A DNA stretch of 11,372 bases from Phycisphaerae bacterium (lineage in GTDB: Bacteria > Planctomycetota > Phycisphaerae > UBA1845 > UTPLA1). The notes under the pieces are model-generated. The model was not told the DNA's origin. It made no database searches and was given only the letters and a program-made list of their open reading frames with translations. This document shows, in pieces, positions 1 through 6,715 of this stretch. The translations under genes were made by a program, and so were the position numbers. The first letter of the stretch is position 1. Each line of letters begins with the position of its first letter. The stretch lies in contig JAJDEC010000503.1 in assembly GCA_029259995.1 (NCBI GenBank), positions 1-11,372 of the forward strand, written 5' to 3'.

Positions 1-1
1 C

Positions 2-223
2 TTCGTCATGTTCCTCTATGAGAACACTGAGAGCTACATCGAGAAGTTCAAGGTTGACAGCGTGGCGCGAAATTCCATTTTCATCATCCTCGGATTCATC
101 GTGTTTCTCGTCCTGCTGATTAACATTGCAGGCAAGCGTTGGATCAAGGAGGGGCGATACATCGGACTCGAGCGACACGATCATCAGTCCCGCGGTTTCC
201 CGGTTCAGACGGAGGAGGAGTAA
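2..223 (+). CDS. C-terminal end of a membrane transporter, probably sodium:solute symporter (partial)
   Basis: The reading frame is open at the left edge of the window, so this is the 3' end of a longer gene. The Met codon at position 8 is very probably internal. The visible part ends with one strongly hydrophobic segment (around SIFIILGFIVFLVLLINIAG), then a basic stretch (KRWIKEGRYIGLERHD) and a short acidic tail ending TEEE. One last membrane helix followed by a basic cytoplasmic tail fits the C-terminus of a sodium:solute symporter (SSS family) or another multi-span carrier. The next gene starts 3 bases after the stop codon and resembles the small membrane protein that often follows such symporters, which is the main reason for the family guess. 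The diagnostic core of the transporter lies outside the window, so substrate and family are inferred, not seen. Confidence 0.55.
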   Translation, partial: FVMFLYENTESYIEKFKVDSVARNSIFIILGFIVFLVLLINIAGKRWIKEGRYIGLERHDHQSRGFPVQTEEE

Positions 224-226
224 GTC

Positions 227-406
227 ATGGGGCAATATGATCTCAATCCGGCCGGCTGGACTGTGATGATCGTTTCACTCAGCTCCGTGCTGTGTCTCGT
301 GAGTTACTGTCTGATTCGCGTGCTGACGCTTCCACCGGTTGATGTGACGGAGCATTTGAAGGCGCCACTCGACATCGACACGCGCGACACGCAGGATGCC
401 GACTGA
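227..406 (+). CDS. Small single-span membrane protein, symporter accessory type (59 aa)
   Basis: A 59-residue ORF starts at ATG 227, 3 bases after the preceding stop. A GGAGGAGGAG stretch at 211-220 inside the end of the upstream gene can act as its ribosome binding site. The protein has a short polar N-terminus (MGQYDLNPAGW), one membrane span at about residues 11-33, then LTLPPVDVTEHLKAPLDIDT and an acidic tail. From memory, small proteins with this layout (one helix, LPP, then EH.KAPLDIDT and Asp-rich end) are encoded directly after sodium:solute symporters in several phyla and are called symporter small accessory proteins. The tight spacing implies co-transcription and probably translational coupling with the transporter. 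A role in stabilising or regulating the carrier is inferred. Confidence 0.65.
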   Translation: MGQYDLNPAGWTVMIVSLSSVLCLVSYCLIRVLTLPPVDVTEHLKAPLDIDTRDTQDAD

Positions 407-448
407 CGCGCGTCGCATCTCGCGCGGCGGCGGACTAACATATCCCCT

Positions 449-1618
449 ATGGCACGATTCTGGATCGATTGCTTCTGCTGGGACCTCGAGGACGAGGGGA
501 TTGATGCGGCGCTCGCCCGCATCAAGGGCGATCTCTACGCCGACGATCTCTGCGTGCAGGTGCATTGCGACGATACAGCGATTCGGCGCGGTCGCGCGAT
601 CGGCGACAGTCGTTTGATTCGTCGCCCGGCCGGCGCTCAATTCAGACCGGATGCGAGTCATTACACATCGACGCGGATACGACCGATGGCGTCGGGCTGG
701 ATGAAGTCGCGGGATCCCTTCACAAAGATCGCGAGGGCCTGCGAATCCACGGGGCTGGGGTTGCGCGTTCGGGCGAGTTGCCTGCGCAATCGTGCGCTGG
801 CCGAGAGACATCCGATGGCGGCGTGCGTGGATGCGTTCGGGGATTCGAGCCGGAATCGTCTGTGTCCCGCAAATCCGGATGTGCGAGCATACGTTGTCGC
901 GATGGCGGCGGACCTGGCGAAATCCTATCCGACGCGATGTGTCGAACTGGCCGACGTGACGTTCGATTCGTCACGATATGCGCGGGAGCGTTCGCTGGGG
1001 TTCGATCTCGGCGGCATTGCACGCTCGTTGCAGGACTGGTGTTTCTGTCCGTCGTGTCGACAGCGGGCGGCGGATCATGGATGCGACGCCGAGGCGGTGC
1101 AGTCGGCGATTTGCGGCTGGATCGATCGGGCGAACGACATGGGTGTTCGGGGCAAGGCGGACGACATCTGCGCGGAAATCAAGGTGGCGCTGGGCGACGA
1201 TTCGGCCCTTCGCGGCTATGCGGATGCGCGGCGCGACTCGGAGCGATCGTTGATTTCGGCGGCGTACGCAAAGCTCGGCGACAAACTGGCGATTCCCGTG
1301 AATGATGACGCGGAACATTCGGCGATTGCCCCTGTCGCGAGTGACTTGGGGATTCGACTGATCGCGCGGCATCAGAAAGCGGCGTCAGGAAACCCCGTCG
1401 CGATGGCGCATCAATCCATGGGTGGGGCGAGCCACGTCGCCGTGCGATTTGACGCGTATCCGCCGTATATCGACGGCGGTCCGGCGCTCGTGGCCGGCGT
1501 GCATGCGGCGGTCGACGCAGGTCATCTGGACATCGGATTCTATGCCGATGGATTGTTGCCGCCGCCGTGTCTTGATTGGATTCGGCAGGCCGTTCGTTAT
1601 GCGCGGCGCGAGAGCTGA
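449..1618 (+). CDS. Uncharacterised TIM-barrel protein, glycoside-hydrolase-like (389 aa)
   Basis: This is a soluble 389-residue protein with no signal peptide. It begins with a likely first beta strand (RFWIDCFCWDLEDEGID, residues 3-19) followed by an alternating strand/helix pattern. The segment LCPANPDVRAYV (about 138-149), followed by a strand running into acidic residues (VELADVTFDS, 165-174) and a Cys cluster WCFCPSCRQR (C198, C200, C203), resembles uncharacterised alpha-amylase or GH10-like barrel proteins. In those proteins a 'CxCPxC' segment follows a catalytic-region strand. A late strand GHLDIGFYADGLL (359-371) fits the last barrel turns. I cannot assign a substrate or EC number. 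The Cys cluster could be structural or metal-binding. No clear Shine-Dalgarno sequence precedes ATG 449, but the N-terminal strand fits this start. The gene lies 42 bp after the symporter pair, so uptake followed by processing of a sugar-like compound is conceivable but unproven. Confidence 0.6.
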   Translation: MARFWIDCFCWDLEDEGIDAALARIKGDLYADDLCVQVHCDDTAIRRGRAIGDSRLIRRPAGAQFRPDASHYTSTRIRPMASGWMKSRDPFTKIARACESTGLGLRVRASCLRNRALAERHPMAACVDAFGDSSRNRLCPANPDVRAYVVAMAADLAKSYPTRCVELADVTFDSSRYARERSLGFDLGGIARSLQDWCFCPSCRQRAADHGCDAEAVQSAICGWIDRANDMGVRGKADDICAEIKVALGDDSALRGYADARRDSERSLISAAYAKLGDKLAIPVNDDAEHSAIAPVASDLGIRLIARHQKAASGNPVAMAHQSMGGASHVAVRFDAYPPYIDGGPALVAGVHAAVDAGHLDIGFYADGLLPPPCLDWIRQAVRYARRES

Positions 1619-1701
1619 TTTTGTGCGTGCAAAAAACTGACAACGTTGCGTTGCACGTCGTTTCCTAATTCGGATTCTCGAATGCTTGCAGCATCAGGCC
1701 G

Positions 1702-1719
1702 CCGGGGCGGATGCCCCGG
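1702..1719. terminator. Strong GC hairpin in a convergent spacer, possible terminator
   Basis: CCGGGGC (1702-1708), loop GGAT, GCCCCGG (1713-1719) form a perfect 7-bp stem. It lies between the end of the TIM-barrel gene on the plus strand and the end of the selenoprotein gene on the minus strand, where a bidirectional terminator would be expected. There is no clear T-run on either side, so it is not a canonical intrinsic terminator. The rest of 1619-1793 shows no convincing gene. Confidence 0.35.
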
Positions 1720-1793
1720 GGCGTTTGATGCGTTGATGATGCGCCATCGAAGGATGGTGAAACGGCAGCGAAGTCGATGCGCGCCGAAAATCG

Positions 1794-2033
1794 CTATCCA
1801 TTCGCAATTTTCAAGTCAATTGTCAGCGGGATTTCGCCGTAGCGCGGGAACGCACCGGTCTGTTTCTTGCTGTAGATGTTTCGGCCGTTGAAGTCGATTT
1901 CGAAGACGCCGGCTTCGCCGACGATGAGTTCGGGCTCGACGTCGTTTCCGTAGCGGGCGTGGAGTTCGGCAACCAGACCGGTCGCCTGCGGCTTGTAGTT
2001 TCACTGTCCGCAGTATGTGATTCGTACTTTCAT
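1794..2033 (-). CDS. SelW/Rdx-family selenoprotein with in-frame TGA (Sec) codon, 79 aa
   Basis: Read on the minus strand from ATG 2033, the product begins MKVRITYCGQ-U-NYKPQA and runs 79 residues to TAG at 1794-1796. Codon 11 is TGA (plus positions 2001-2003), giving the CxxU motif Cys8-Gly-Gln-Sec11 of the SelT/SelW/SelH (Rdx) redox family, a small thioredoxin-like fold. The conserved NYKP follows at once. The C-terminal half also fits the family: GVFEIDFNGRNIYSKKQTG (residues 42-60) with FPRYGEIP after it. Length matches bacterial SelW-like proteins (about 75-95 aa). A perfect AGGAGG (plus 2041-2046) lies 7 bases before ATG 2033, so this start is strongly supported. It precedes the TGA by only ten codons. 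A SECIS-like hairpin follows the TGA. The family is thought to act as a cytosolic thiol/selenol oxidoreductase; its partner is unknown. A TTGACA box (plus 2074-2079) lies upstream but has no good -10 element. Gene callers treating TGA as stop would lose or truncate this gene. Confidence 0.9.
1968..1986 (-). promoter_or_regulatory. Bacterial SECIS element for Sec insertion at codon 11
   Basis: In the mRNA, GGCGACC, loop GGUCU, GGUUGCC form a 7-bp stem with one G-U pair. The stem begins 14 nt after the UGA, and the loop begins 21 nt after it. Bacterial SECIS elements lie inside the coding region directly after the UGA and carry a GU-containing apical loop read by SelB. As I recall it, the E. 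coli fdhF SECIS also has a GGUCU loop, at 18 nt after its UGA. A stem, loop and distance this close are unlikely by chance beside a SelW-type CxxU motif. Confidence 0.8.
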
Positions 2034-2224
2034 TTGCTTGCCTCCTGACGAACTGGCGTCAACCTGTGACGCGTGTCAATTGCTCTACTCATTCTTGTCG
2101 GACGAGGGCGATTTGTCGAATCGAACCTCGATGTGCTGCGGTATGCAGCCTCATCGCATGGGACGCTGGGCATGAGTCCACGCGGCACGCGTTGTTGATG
2201 CGCCGTGGCCCTGATGCCGCACGA

Positions 2225-4550
2225 TCATGGCGTTGCTCCGAGTTCTTCGATGGCCTGTCGGAGTTTCTCGACCTGATCGGGCGGCAGGCGATTGGGTTTG
2301 GAAACGTGGATGCGCTGCTCGTCGAGGGCGAGGGCGGTTTCGATTTGCCTGACGGCTTCGGTTCGGGCGTCGGCATCGTCGAAGTCGCGCGCGAGGCGAA
2401 TCAGGACAGTCGCGGCGTAGATTCGTCGCAGGGGGGACGTCGGATACTCGTCTACGTACTTCAAATACTCCGTCGCGGCATCTTGAAGGAACCTGACGTC
2501 TTGCGTCATGTGGAACTTCTGCTGGGCGATCGTTCCGCGAATGTTGTGATGGAGACCATTGTACGGGTCGCGCCGTTCGAACTCATCGAGGATGCGCAAC
2601 GCTTCGTCTGCGTTTTCAGGCGTGCGGATACGCGGGATGAGTTGTTCGGCAAGTTCGGATGCGGCCGTACCGTCGAGCGAGTAGGCGTCGATCGCGTCGG
2701 CATAGTGACGGCCGCCGCCGATGGACAGGTACGGCTGCCAGGGCGCGGGCTCGGCATAGGTTCTGCCCAGTTGGAGCGAGTTCCAGCAGTTGAATGGCGC
2801 GACGACCAGGTACCTGATGGCAACGATGGCGAGAATCAGCGAGACGCCTGCAATGGCGACGGCGAGTCCCTTGCGCGGTTTCGCTGCTTCAGGGGGCGCG
2901 ATCATCGATTCATCGGCGACGATGGCGGGCGCGGCATGGATGGCCAGGGCAATGGCGATCATGGCGAAGAAGGTCGTCGCGGGACCGCCTTCGAACAGGG
3001 CAAGATCGATGCTCGTGTGGAGCAGAAAGCAAATCAGGCCGGCCATCACGGCAGGCATTGCCCCGACGATGGGATCGTCTGAATAGACTTTCTCGCCTTC
3101 GGTATCGAATCCCGCAAGAATGACGCCGCCGAACCAGGGTGCGGCGCAGAGGAACAACGACAGGAAAATTACGTCGGACGGTTCATCGGCATGTTGGAAG
3201 AGCCAATACGCAAACACGCTGCCGCTGAGTGCGAATGACCACCAGAGAATCGATCCCGGCGGTGCGCGTTCCTGACGCTCGCCGTGTGCATTGTGGTTCC
3301 TGCAGAGGCGCCATGTCAGACCGCCCAGAACAAGCAGGAACGCAATCAGGCCGGGGATGCCCCATTCGGCCGCGAATTGAACGATCCAGCTATGTGGCGA
3401 TTCGACTTCCTCCGGGCATTCCACGGGCTTGTAGCGCAGGAAATGGCGGCCGAAGTTGTTGGGGCCGACGCCGAGGGCGTGACCATCGGCGATGAGCGCG
3501 ACCGCGCCGCGCCAATACATGCTGCGGAACTGTATCGACTTCCCCAGCGCTGCTTCGTTGTGTTGAAGCAACATGACGATCGCGATGGCTGCGACGATGC
3601 CGGAACTCCAAAGCGTCAATGCGGTCAGTCGCGGCGCGGCGGCAACGAGTCGACTCAATCGCGTACCAATCATCCAGATCACGAATGCCAATGCCGCACA
3701 GGCGGCGGCGCCTTTGCTGCCGGTTCCCCACAGGGCCAGGGCGCAACCAACGATGATCAGGACGGGGAAGATCAGACCGATGGACGTCGCCGTTTTTTTC
3801 CGGATACGCGACAGTCGATCACCCATCAGGGATGCGCCGGCCATGATGAACAGAATCAGATGGCTTCCGAGGACGTTTGCGTGCGGGTAATAGCCCGTGA
3901 TGAGTCGCGAGAGCATGCGTTTTTCGTAGTCGTGTTGCATGCCGGCGGCCTTGCCGGTCGTCGCATTGGCGCCCGGGCCGAGGAGTTCCGCCTTGTTCTT
4001 CTCCCAGTATTCGATTGTGTCGGGCTGCTCGACGAAGTGCTGCCATCCGCACTTCGTGATGACGACGCCGGCCGTTGCGACGATGACAACCAGCGCGAGT
4101 CGGATTTTCCAGGGGCTGGTCAGGTACTGGCGAAGCGTGATCGCGTAAAGGATCAACGTGATGACGTTGACGGCGCCGATCAGGGCGAGGTGTTTTTTGT
4201 CCTGCCAACGCGACGGAAATCGTGCCGGCGATCACGAGCAGAATCAGCCCCGGTTCCGCGCCGGTCCAGCGATGGCGAAGTTTTCCGCCGGCGAGTCGTC
4301 GAATCCATGTGGCGATCGCAGCCAGGAGGATAACGAGTGCGAAGAGCATCGTCGTGCCCGGATTGGCGAGACCGGGGGCGGCGATGTGTCGGAACAGGCG
4401 GGCGACTTCGAAGGTGGTCGTCTCGTTGACGATGGTTCGCAAAGGGATCAGCGTCAGCAGAATGCCGAGCATGACTCGATCGAATGCGACGTCGCGAAAG
4501 CGCGAGATCGCGGAGGTTTTGTTTGACGGAGGACGACTATGTCGGGTCAT
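2225..4550 (-). CDS. O-antigen ligase/polymerase (Wzy_C type) with TPR-like tail, frameshifted
   Basis: Two overlapping frames make one protein of about 770 residues. The N-terminal part starts at ATG 4550 (MTRHSRPPSNK), carries the first membrane helices and reads to about 4199 (ISVALAGQK). The sequence then continues in another frame as HLALIGAVNVITLILYAI through to TGA 2225-2227. Skipping one base in a run of six identical bases (4193-4198) joins them cleanly. The second part has many membrane helices, a GTGSKGA loop, then YWRGAVALIADGHALGVGPNNFG and SPHSW...E.GIPGL, the typical Wzy/WaaL ligase signature (PF04932). It ends in about 150 helical, TPR-like residues that include DEALRILDEFERRDP. 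Such proteins act in the inner membrane to polymerise lipid-linked glycans or transfer them to an acceptor. The ATG overlaps the end of the upstream glycosyl-phosphate transferase gene by 14 bp, so the two are probably translated together. The break may be a sequencing error, a real mutation or slippage. An upstream TTG at 4580 is a less likely start. Confidence 0.8.
4193..4198 (-). other. Frameshift site at an A6 run in the ligase mRNA
   Basis: The plus strand has TTTTTT here (A6 in the mRNA). Upstream of it the ligase-like sequence is in one frame; downstream it is in another. The second frame is closed by a stop codon around 4233, so the shift must lie between there and about 4156. Five A residues instead of six would restore GQKHLAL with no stop. 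This can be an indel, an assembly error, or a transcriptional slippage site. Confidence 0.7.
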
Positions 4551-5634
4551 TGTTACCTGAGCTTTCAAGCAGCGCGACAAGGAGGACGACGAGCATCGTC
4601 TGGCAGGAGATCACAAGTGCGGATTGCCAGTCGGCGCGCGGAAGCAGCAGCGCAGGCATGGCCGTGACCAGCGTTGCGAGCCAGATGACAAGGACGGCTT
4701 TCGGTACGGACATGCCGCGCTTGAGGAGGCGATGCGAGAAGTGGCGGCGATCGCCCGTCCAGATGGGAACGCCGGCACGCATGCGCAGCAGGAAGACGCT
4801 GGCTGTGTCGTAGAGCGGCACGGCCATGACGATCAGTGGGGCGATCACGGCGAGTGGCTGATCGCCATGGGCGGGGCTGGCAAACGTTGTCAGGATTGTG
4901 AAAACGGCGAGGAGCATGCCGACGACAGTGCTGCCGGCATCGCCGAGGTAGATTTTTGCAGGATGGAAGTTGAAGGGCAGAAAGCCGACGAGGGCGCCGA
5001 CGAGGATCCAGCAGCAGCACGGGACGAATAACTGCCCGGCCATCGAGGACGCAATCGCAAACACGGCGGCGGCGATCGCGGCGACGCCGCTGGAGAGGCC
5101 GTCCATGTTGTCGAGAAAATTCATGGAATTCGTGAGGACGAGAATCCAGAGCATCGTCAGGGCGATCGAGGCCCACGCGGGCAGGAGCGTGAGGAGTCGG
5201 AGATCAAATCCGATGACGAGAATGCCGGCGATCAGCAGTTGCACGCCGAGTCGCAACGAAACGGGCAGGGGTTTGCGATCGTCGATGAGACCGACGATAC
5301 AGAGCGTGATTGAACAGGCGGCGATAGCGAGGGCCATCGGGGCCTTGGCGCGGATGCCCGGGATGTGGCTGCCGAATTCGAAGGGAATTTCGCTCCCGGT
5401 GTTTGCGCCATCGCCGAGCAGATAGGCGGCCACCACGCCGAGGAGCATCGCCGACACGACAGTGCCTGTGACGGCCAGACCGCCGCCGAGGGCGACGGGT
5501 GCGGCGTGTCCCTTGTGGCCGCCGGGCCGGTCCACAAAGTCCATTCGAATCGAGATGCGTCGGATGATCACCGTCAGCGCCGAAGAGGCGGCGGCGGCCG
5601 TCGCGACAAGGATGATTGGAAAAATAGAATTCAA
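4537..5634 (-). CDS. WecA/MraY-family undecaprenyl-phosphate glycosyl-1-phosphate transferase (365 aa)
   Basis: This polytopic membrane enzyme transfers a sugar 1-phosphate (usually GlcNAc or a relative) from a UDP-sugar to undecaprenyl phosphate, the first step in building a lipid-linked glycan. Family motifs occur in order: VDRPGGHKGHAAP (34-46), GLIDDRK with the Asp pair 118-119, NSMNFLDNMDGLSSG (169-183), NFHPAKIYLGDAGS (222-235) and RRHFSHRLL (296-304). About ten to eleven hydrophobic helices surround them, and the length suits the family. The first usable start is TTG 5634. An in-frame TAA lies three codons upstream, and no clear Shine-Dalgarno sequence is visible, so initiation may be weak. 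The gene overlaps the O-antigen ligase by 14 bp, which points to O-antigen, exopolysaccharide or teichoic-like glycan synthesis rather than peptidoglycan. The WecA-like soluble-loop HxSHRLL motif also favours WecA/TagO over MraY. Confidence 0.88.
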   Translation of the reverse strand: MNSIFPIILVATAAAASSALTVIIRRISIRMDFVDRPGGHKGHAAPVALGGGLAVTGTVVSAMLLGVVAAYLLGDGANTGSEIPFEFGSHIPGIRAKAPMALAIAACSITLCIVGLIDDRKPLPVSLRLGVQLLIAGILVIGFDLRLLTLLPAWASIALTMLWILVLTNSMNFLDNMDGLSSGVAAIAAAVFAIASSMAGQLFVPCCCWILVGALVGFLPFNFHPAKIYLGDAGSTVVGMLLAVFTILTTFASPAHGDQPLAVIAPLIVMAVPLYDTASVFLLRMRAGVPIWTGDRRHFSHRLLKRGMSVPKAVLVIWLATLVTAMPALLLPRADWQSALVISCQTMLVVLLVALLESSGNNDPT

Positions 5635-5809
5635 AGAATCTTAACGCTGTCGACGTTGTGCCTTGGTTTGGATCATGGTATTCCGCATCACAATTGAACG
5701 CTGCATGACACATTTGCGATAGGCGTCCATCGGGACATCAGGCTTACCCACTTCCGATAGGTCGTGATTCCCGCAATGAAATAGGCGACATTACTGGCCC
5801 GGCATGCTA

Positions 5810-5838
5810 TTGAATGCCGAGATTACAGTCTATATGGT
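5810..5838 (+). promoter_or_regulatory. Possible sigma70-type promoter before the cyclo-ligase gene
   Basis: TTGAAT (5810-5815), a 17-base spacer and TATGGT (5833-5838) resemble -35 and -10 boxes. Transcription from here would start near 5845 and leave a leader of about 20 bases before GTG 5864. Both boxes are imperfect, so the call is weak. The rest of 5641-5809 shows no gene or clear RNA structure. Confidence 0.25.
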
Positions 5839-5863
5839 ACGTTCATCCGCAAAAGGGGGTTTG

Positions 5864-6427
5864 GTGAAGAAGGAACTCCGCACCAGTCTGCGTACCCAGA
5901 TGGCGGCATTGTCGCCGACTGTCATCCAGGAACGTTCGCGAGCCGCCGCTGCCCGCCTGTTTGAGCAGCCGGAGTATCAGCAGGCCGAAATCCTGATGAT
6001 CTATCTGTCGAACTGGCACGAGGCGGATACAACGCCGATCGTGCTTCAGGCGTGGAAGGATCGGAAACGCGTCCTGGCCCCGCAGGTCGGCTGGGAAACG
6101 CATCGGATGATCCCCGTCGAAATCAGCAATCTCGATACGGACATTTCCGAAACGCAGCACGGTTTTCGGGAACCCTCCCGGGGAGCGCCGTTGCCGGTCG
6201 GCCTGATCGATCTCGTGATTGTGCCCGGGCTCGGCTTCGACGCACACGGCAATCGGCTCGGTCGTGGTCGTGGGTTTTATGATCGCTTCCTGTCGGGAGA
6301 CGGCTTTCGCGGCGTCTCCTGTGCCTTCGCGCTTGAGATTCAGTTTGTGGATTCGATTCCGGCGAAGGAACATGATGTTCGAATGAACATGCTCGTCACG
6401 GATCAGCAGGTTCGCCGATTCGGATAA
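5864..6427 (+). CDS. 5-formyltetrahydrofolate cyclo-ligase (MTHFS family)
   Basis: This enzyme converts 5-formyltetrahydrofolate to 5,10-methenyltetrahydrofolate using ATP, returning stored folate to one-carbon metabolism in the cytosol. With start GTG 5864 the protein is 187 residues, normal for the family. It opens KKELRTSLRTQMAALSP, the usual N-terminal helix with the substrate-binding basic residues. It carries the family signature VPGLGFDAHGNRLGRGRGFY (about 120-139), with YDRFL completing the phosphate-binding loop. GTG 5864 is preferred because GGGGG at 5855-5859 sits just before it and homologues begin at this point. ATG 5834 and ATG 5804 are in frame but would add unusual residues. 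The gene faces away from the polysaccharide genes and has a 288-bp gap to the next gene. Confidence 0.93.
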   Translation: MKKELRTSLRTQMAALSPTVIQERSRAAAARLFEQPEYQQAEILMIYLSNWHEADTTPIVLQAWKDRKRVLAPQVGWETHRMIPVEISNLDTDISETQHGFREPSRGAPLPVGLIDLVIVPGLGFDAHGNRLGRGRGFYDRFLSGDGFRGVSCAFALEIQFVDSIPAKEHDVRMNMLVTDQQVRRFG

Positions 6428-6527
6428 CGAACATCGCATCGGTTCATGTCGTAAGTCTCCAGGTTGATATCGATGAAAATCACATGGCGATGATGGCGTT
6501 AGTGCGTTTCGTTGCGCGCGACGGCGG

Positions 6528-6555
6528 TTGATCGCCCATCGAAGACGGGTATGCT
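6528..6555 (+). promoter_or_regulatory. Possible promoter for the L,D-transpeptidase gene
   Basis: TTGATC (6528-6533) and TATGCT (6550-6555) with a 16-base spacer are the best -35/-10-like pair in the gap 6428-6715. Each box matches consensus at four of six positions. Nothing else in this gap is convincing. An 18-codon ORF at 6551 was seen but has no supporting evidence. Confidence 0.25.
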
Positions 6556-6715
6556 TAAGTATCTGTTATCAAAGAAGCGCACGCTGTTGTTGCGCCAGAG
6601 AGTTTGACGCCGATCGAGGGAATGCGGGCACGCTGCGTTCGTTTGCAAGGTGTTTTCAATAACGGACATTCACCAGGGAGGGAGCGTGAATGTGCGGCTG
6701 AAGGAGCGGCCTAGA

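Noticed and set aside
1816..2004. Minus-strand 62-codon ORF in another frame of the selenoprotein region
   Set aside because: It overlaps the SelW frame but encodes an Arg-rich sequence without family similarity; the TGA-containing frame is the real one.
2074..2079. TTGACA as a firm promoter for the selenoprotein gene
   Set aside because: The -35 match is perfect, but no -10-like sequence lies 16-18 bases downstream, so it is only mentioned in the gene entry.
2225..2227. Ligase TGA stop as another selenocysteine codon
   Set aside because: No redox motif or SECIS-like hairpin surrounds it, and the downstream frame has no family similarity.
2066..4333. Long plus-strand ORFs (2066-3082 and 3284-4333)
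   Set aside because: They lie antisense to the O-antigen ligase gene, show no domain, and have the Arg/Asp/Gly-rich look of shadow frames in GC-rich coding DNA.
5641..5803. 6S RNA (ssrS) upstream of the 5-formyltetrahydrofolate cyclo-ligase gene, as in many proteobacteria
   Set aside because: The spacer length would fit, but I could not find the long closing stem with a central open bubble, so the synteny argument alone is not enough.
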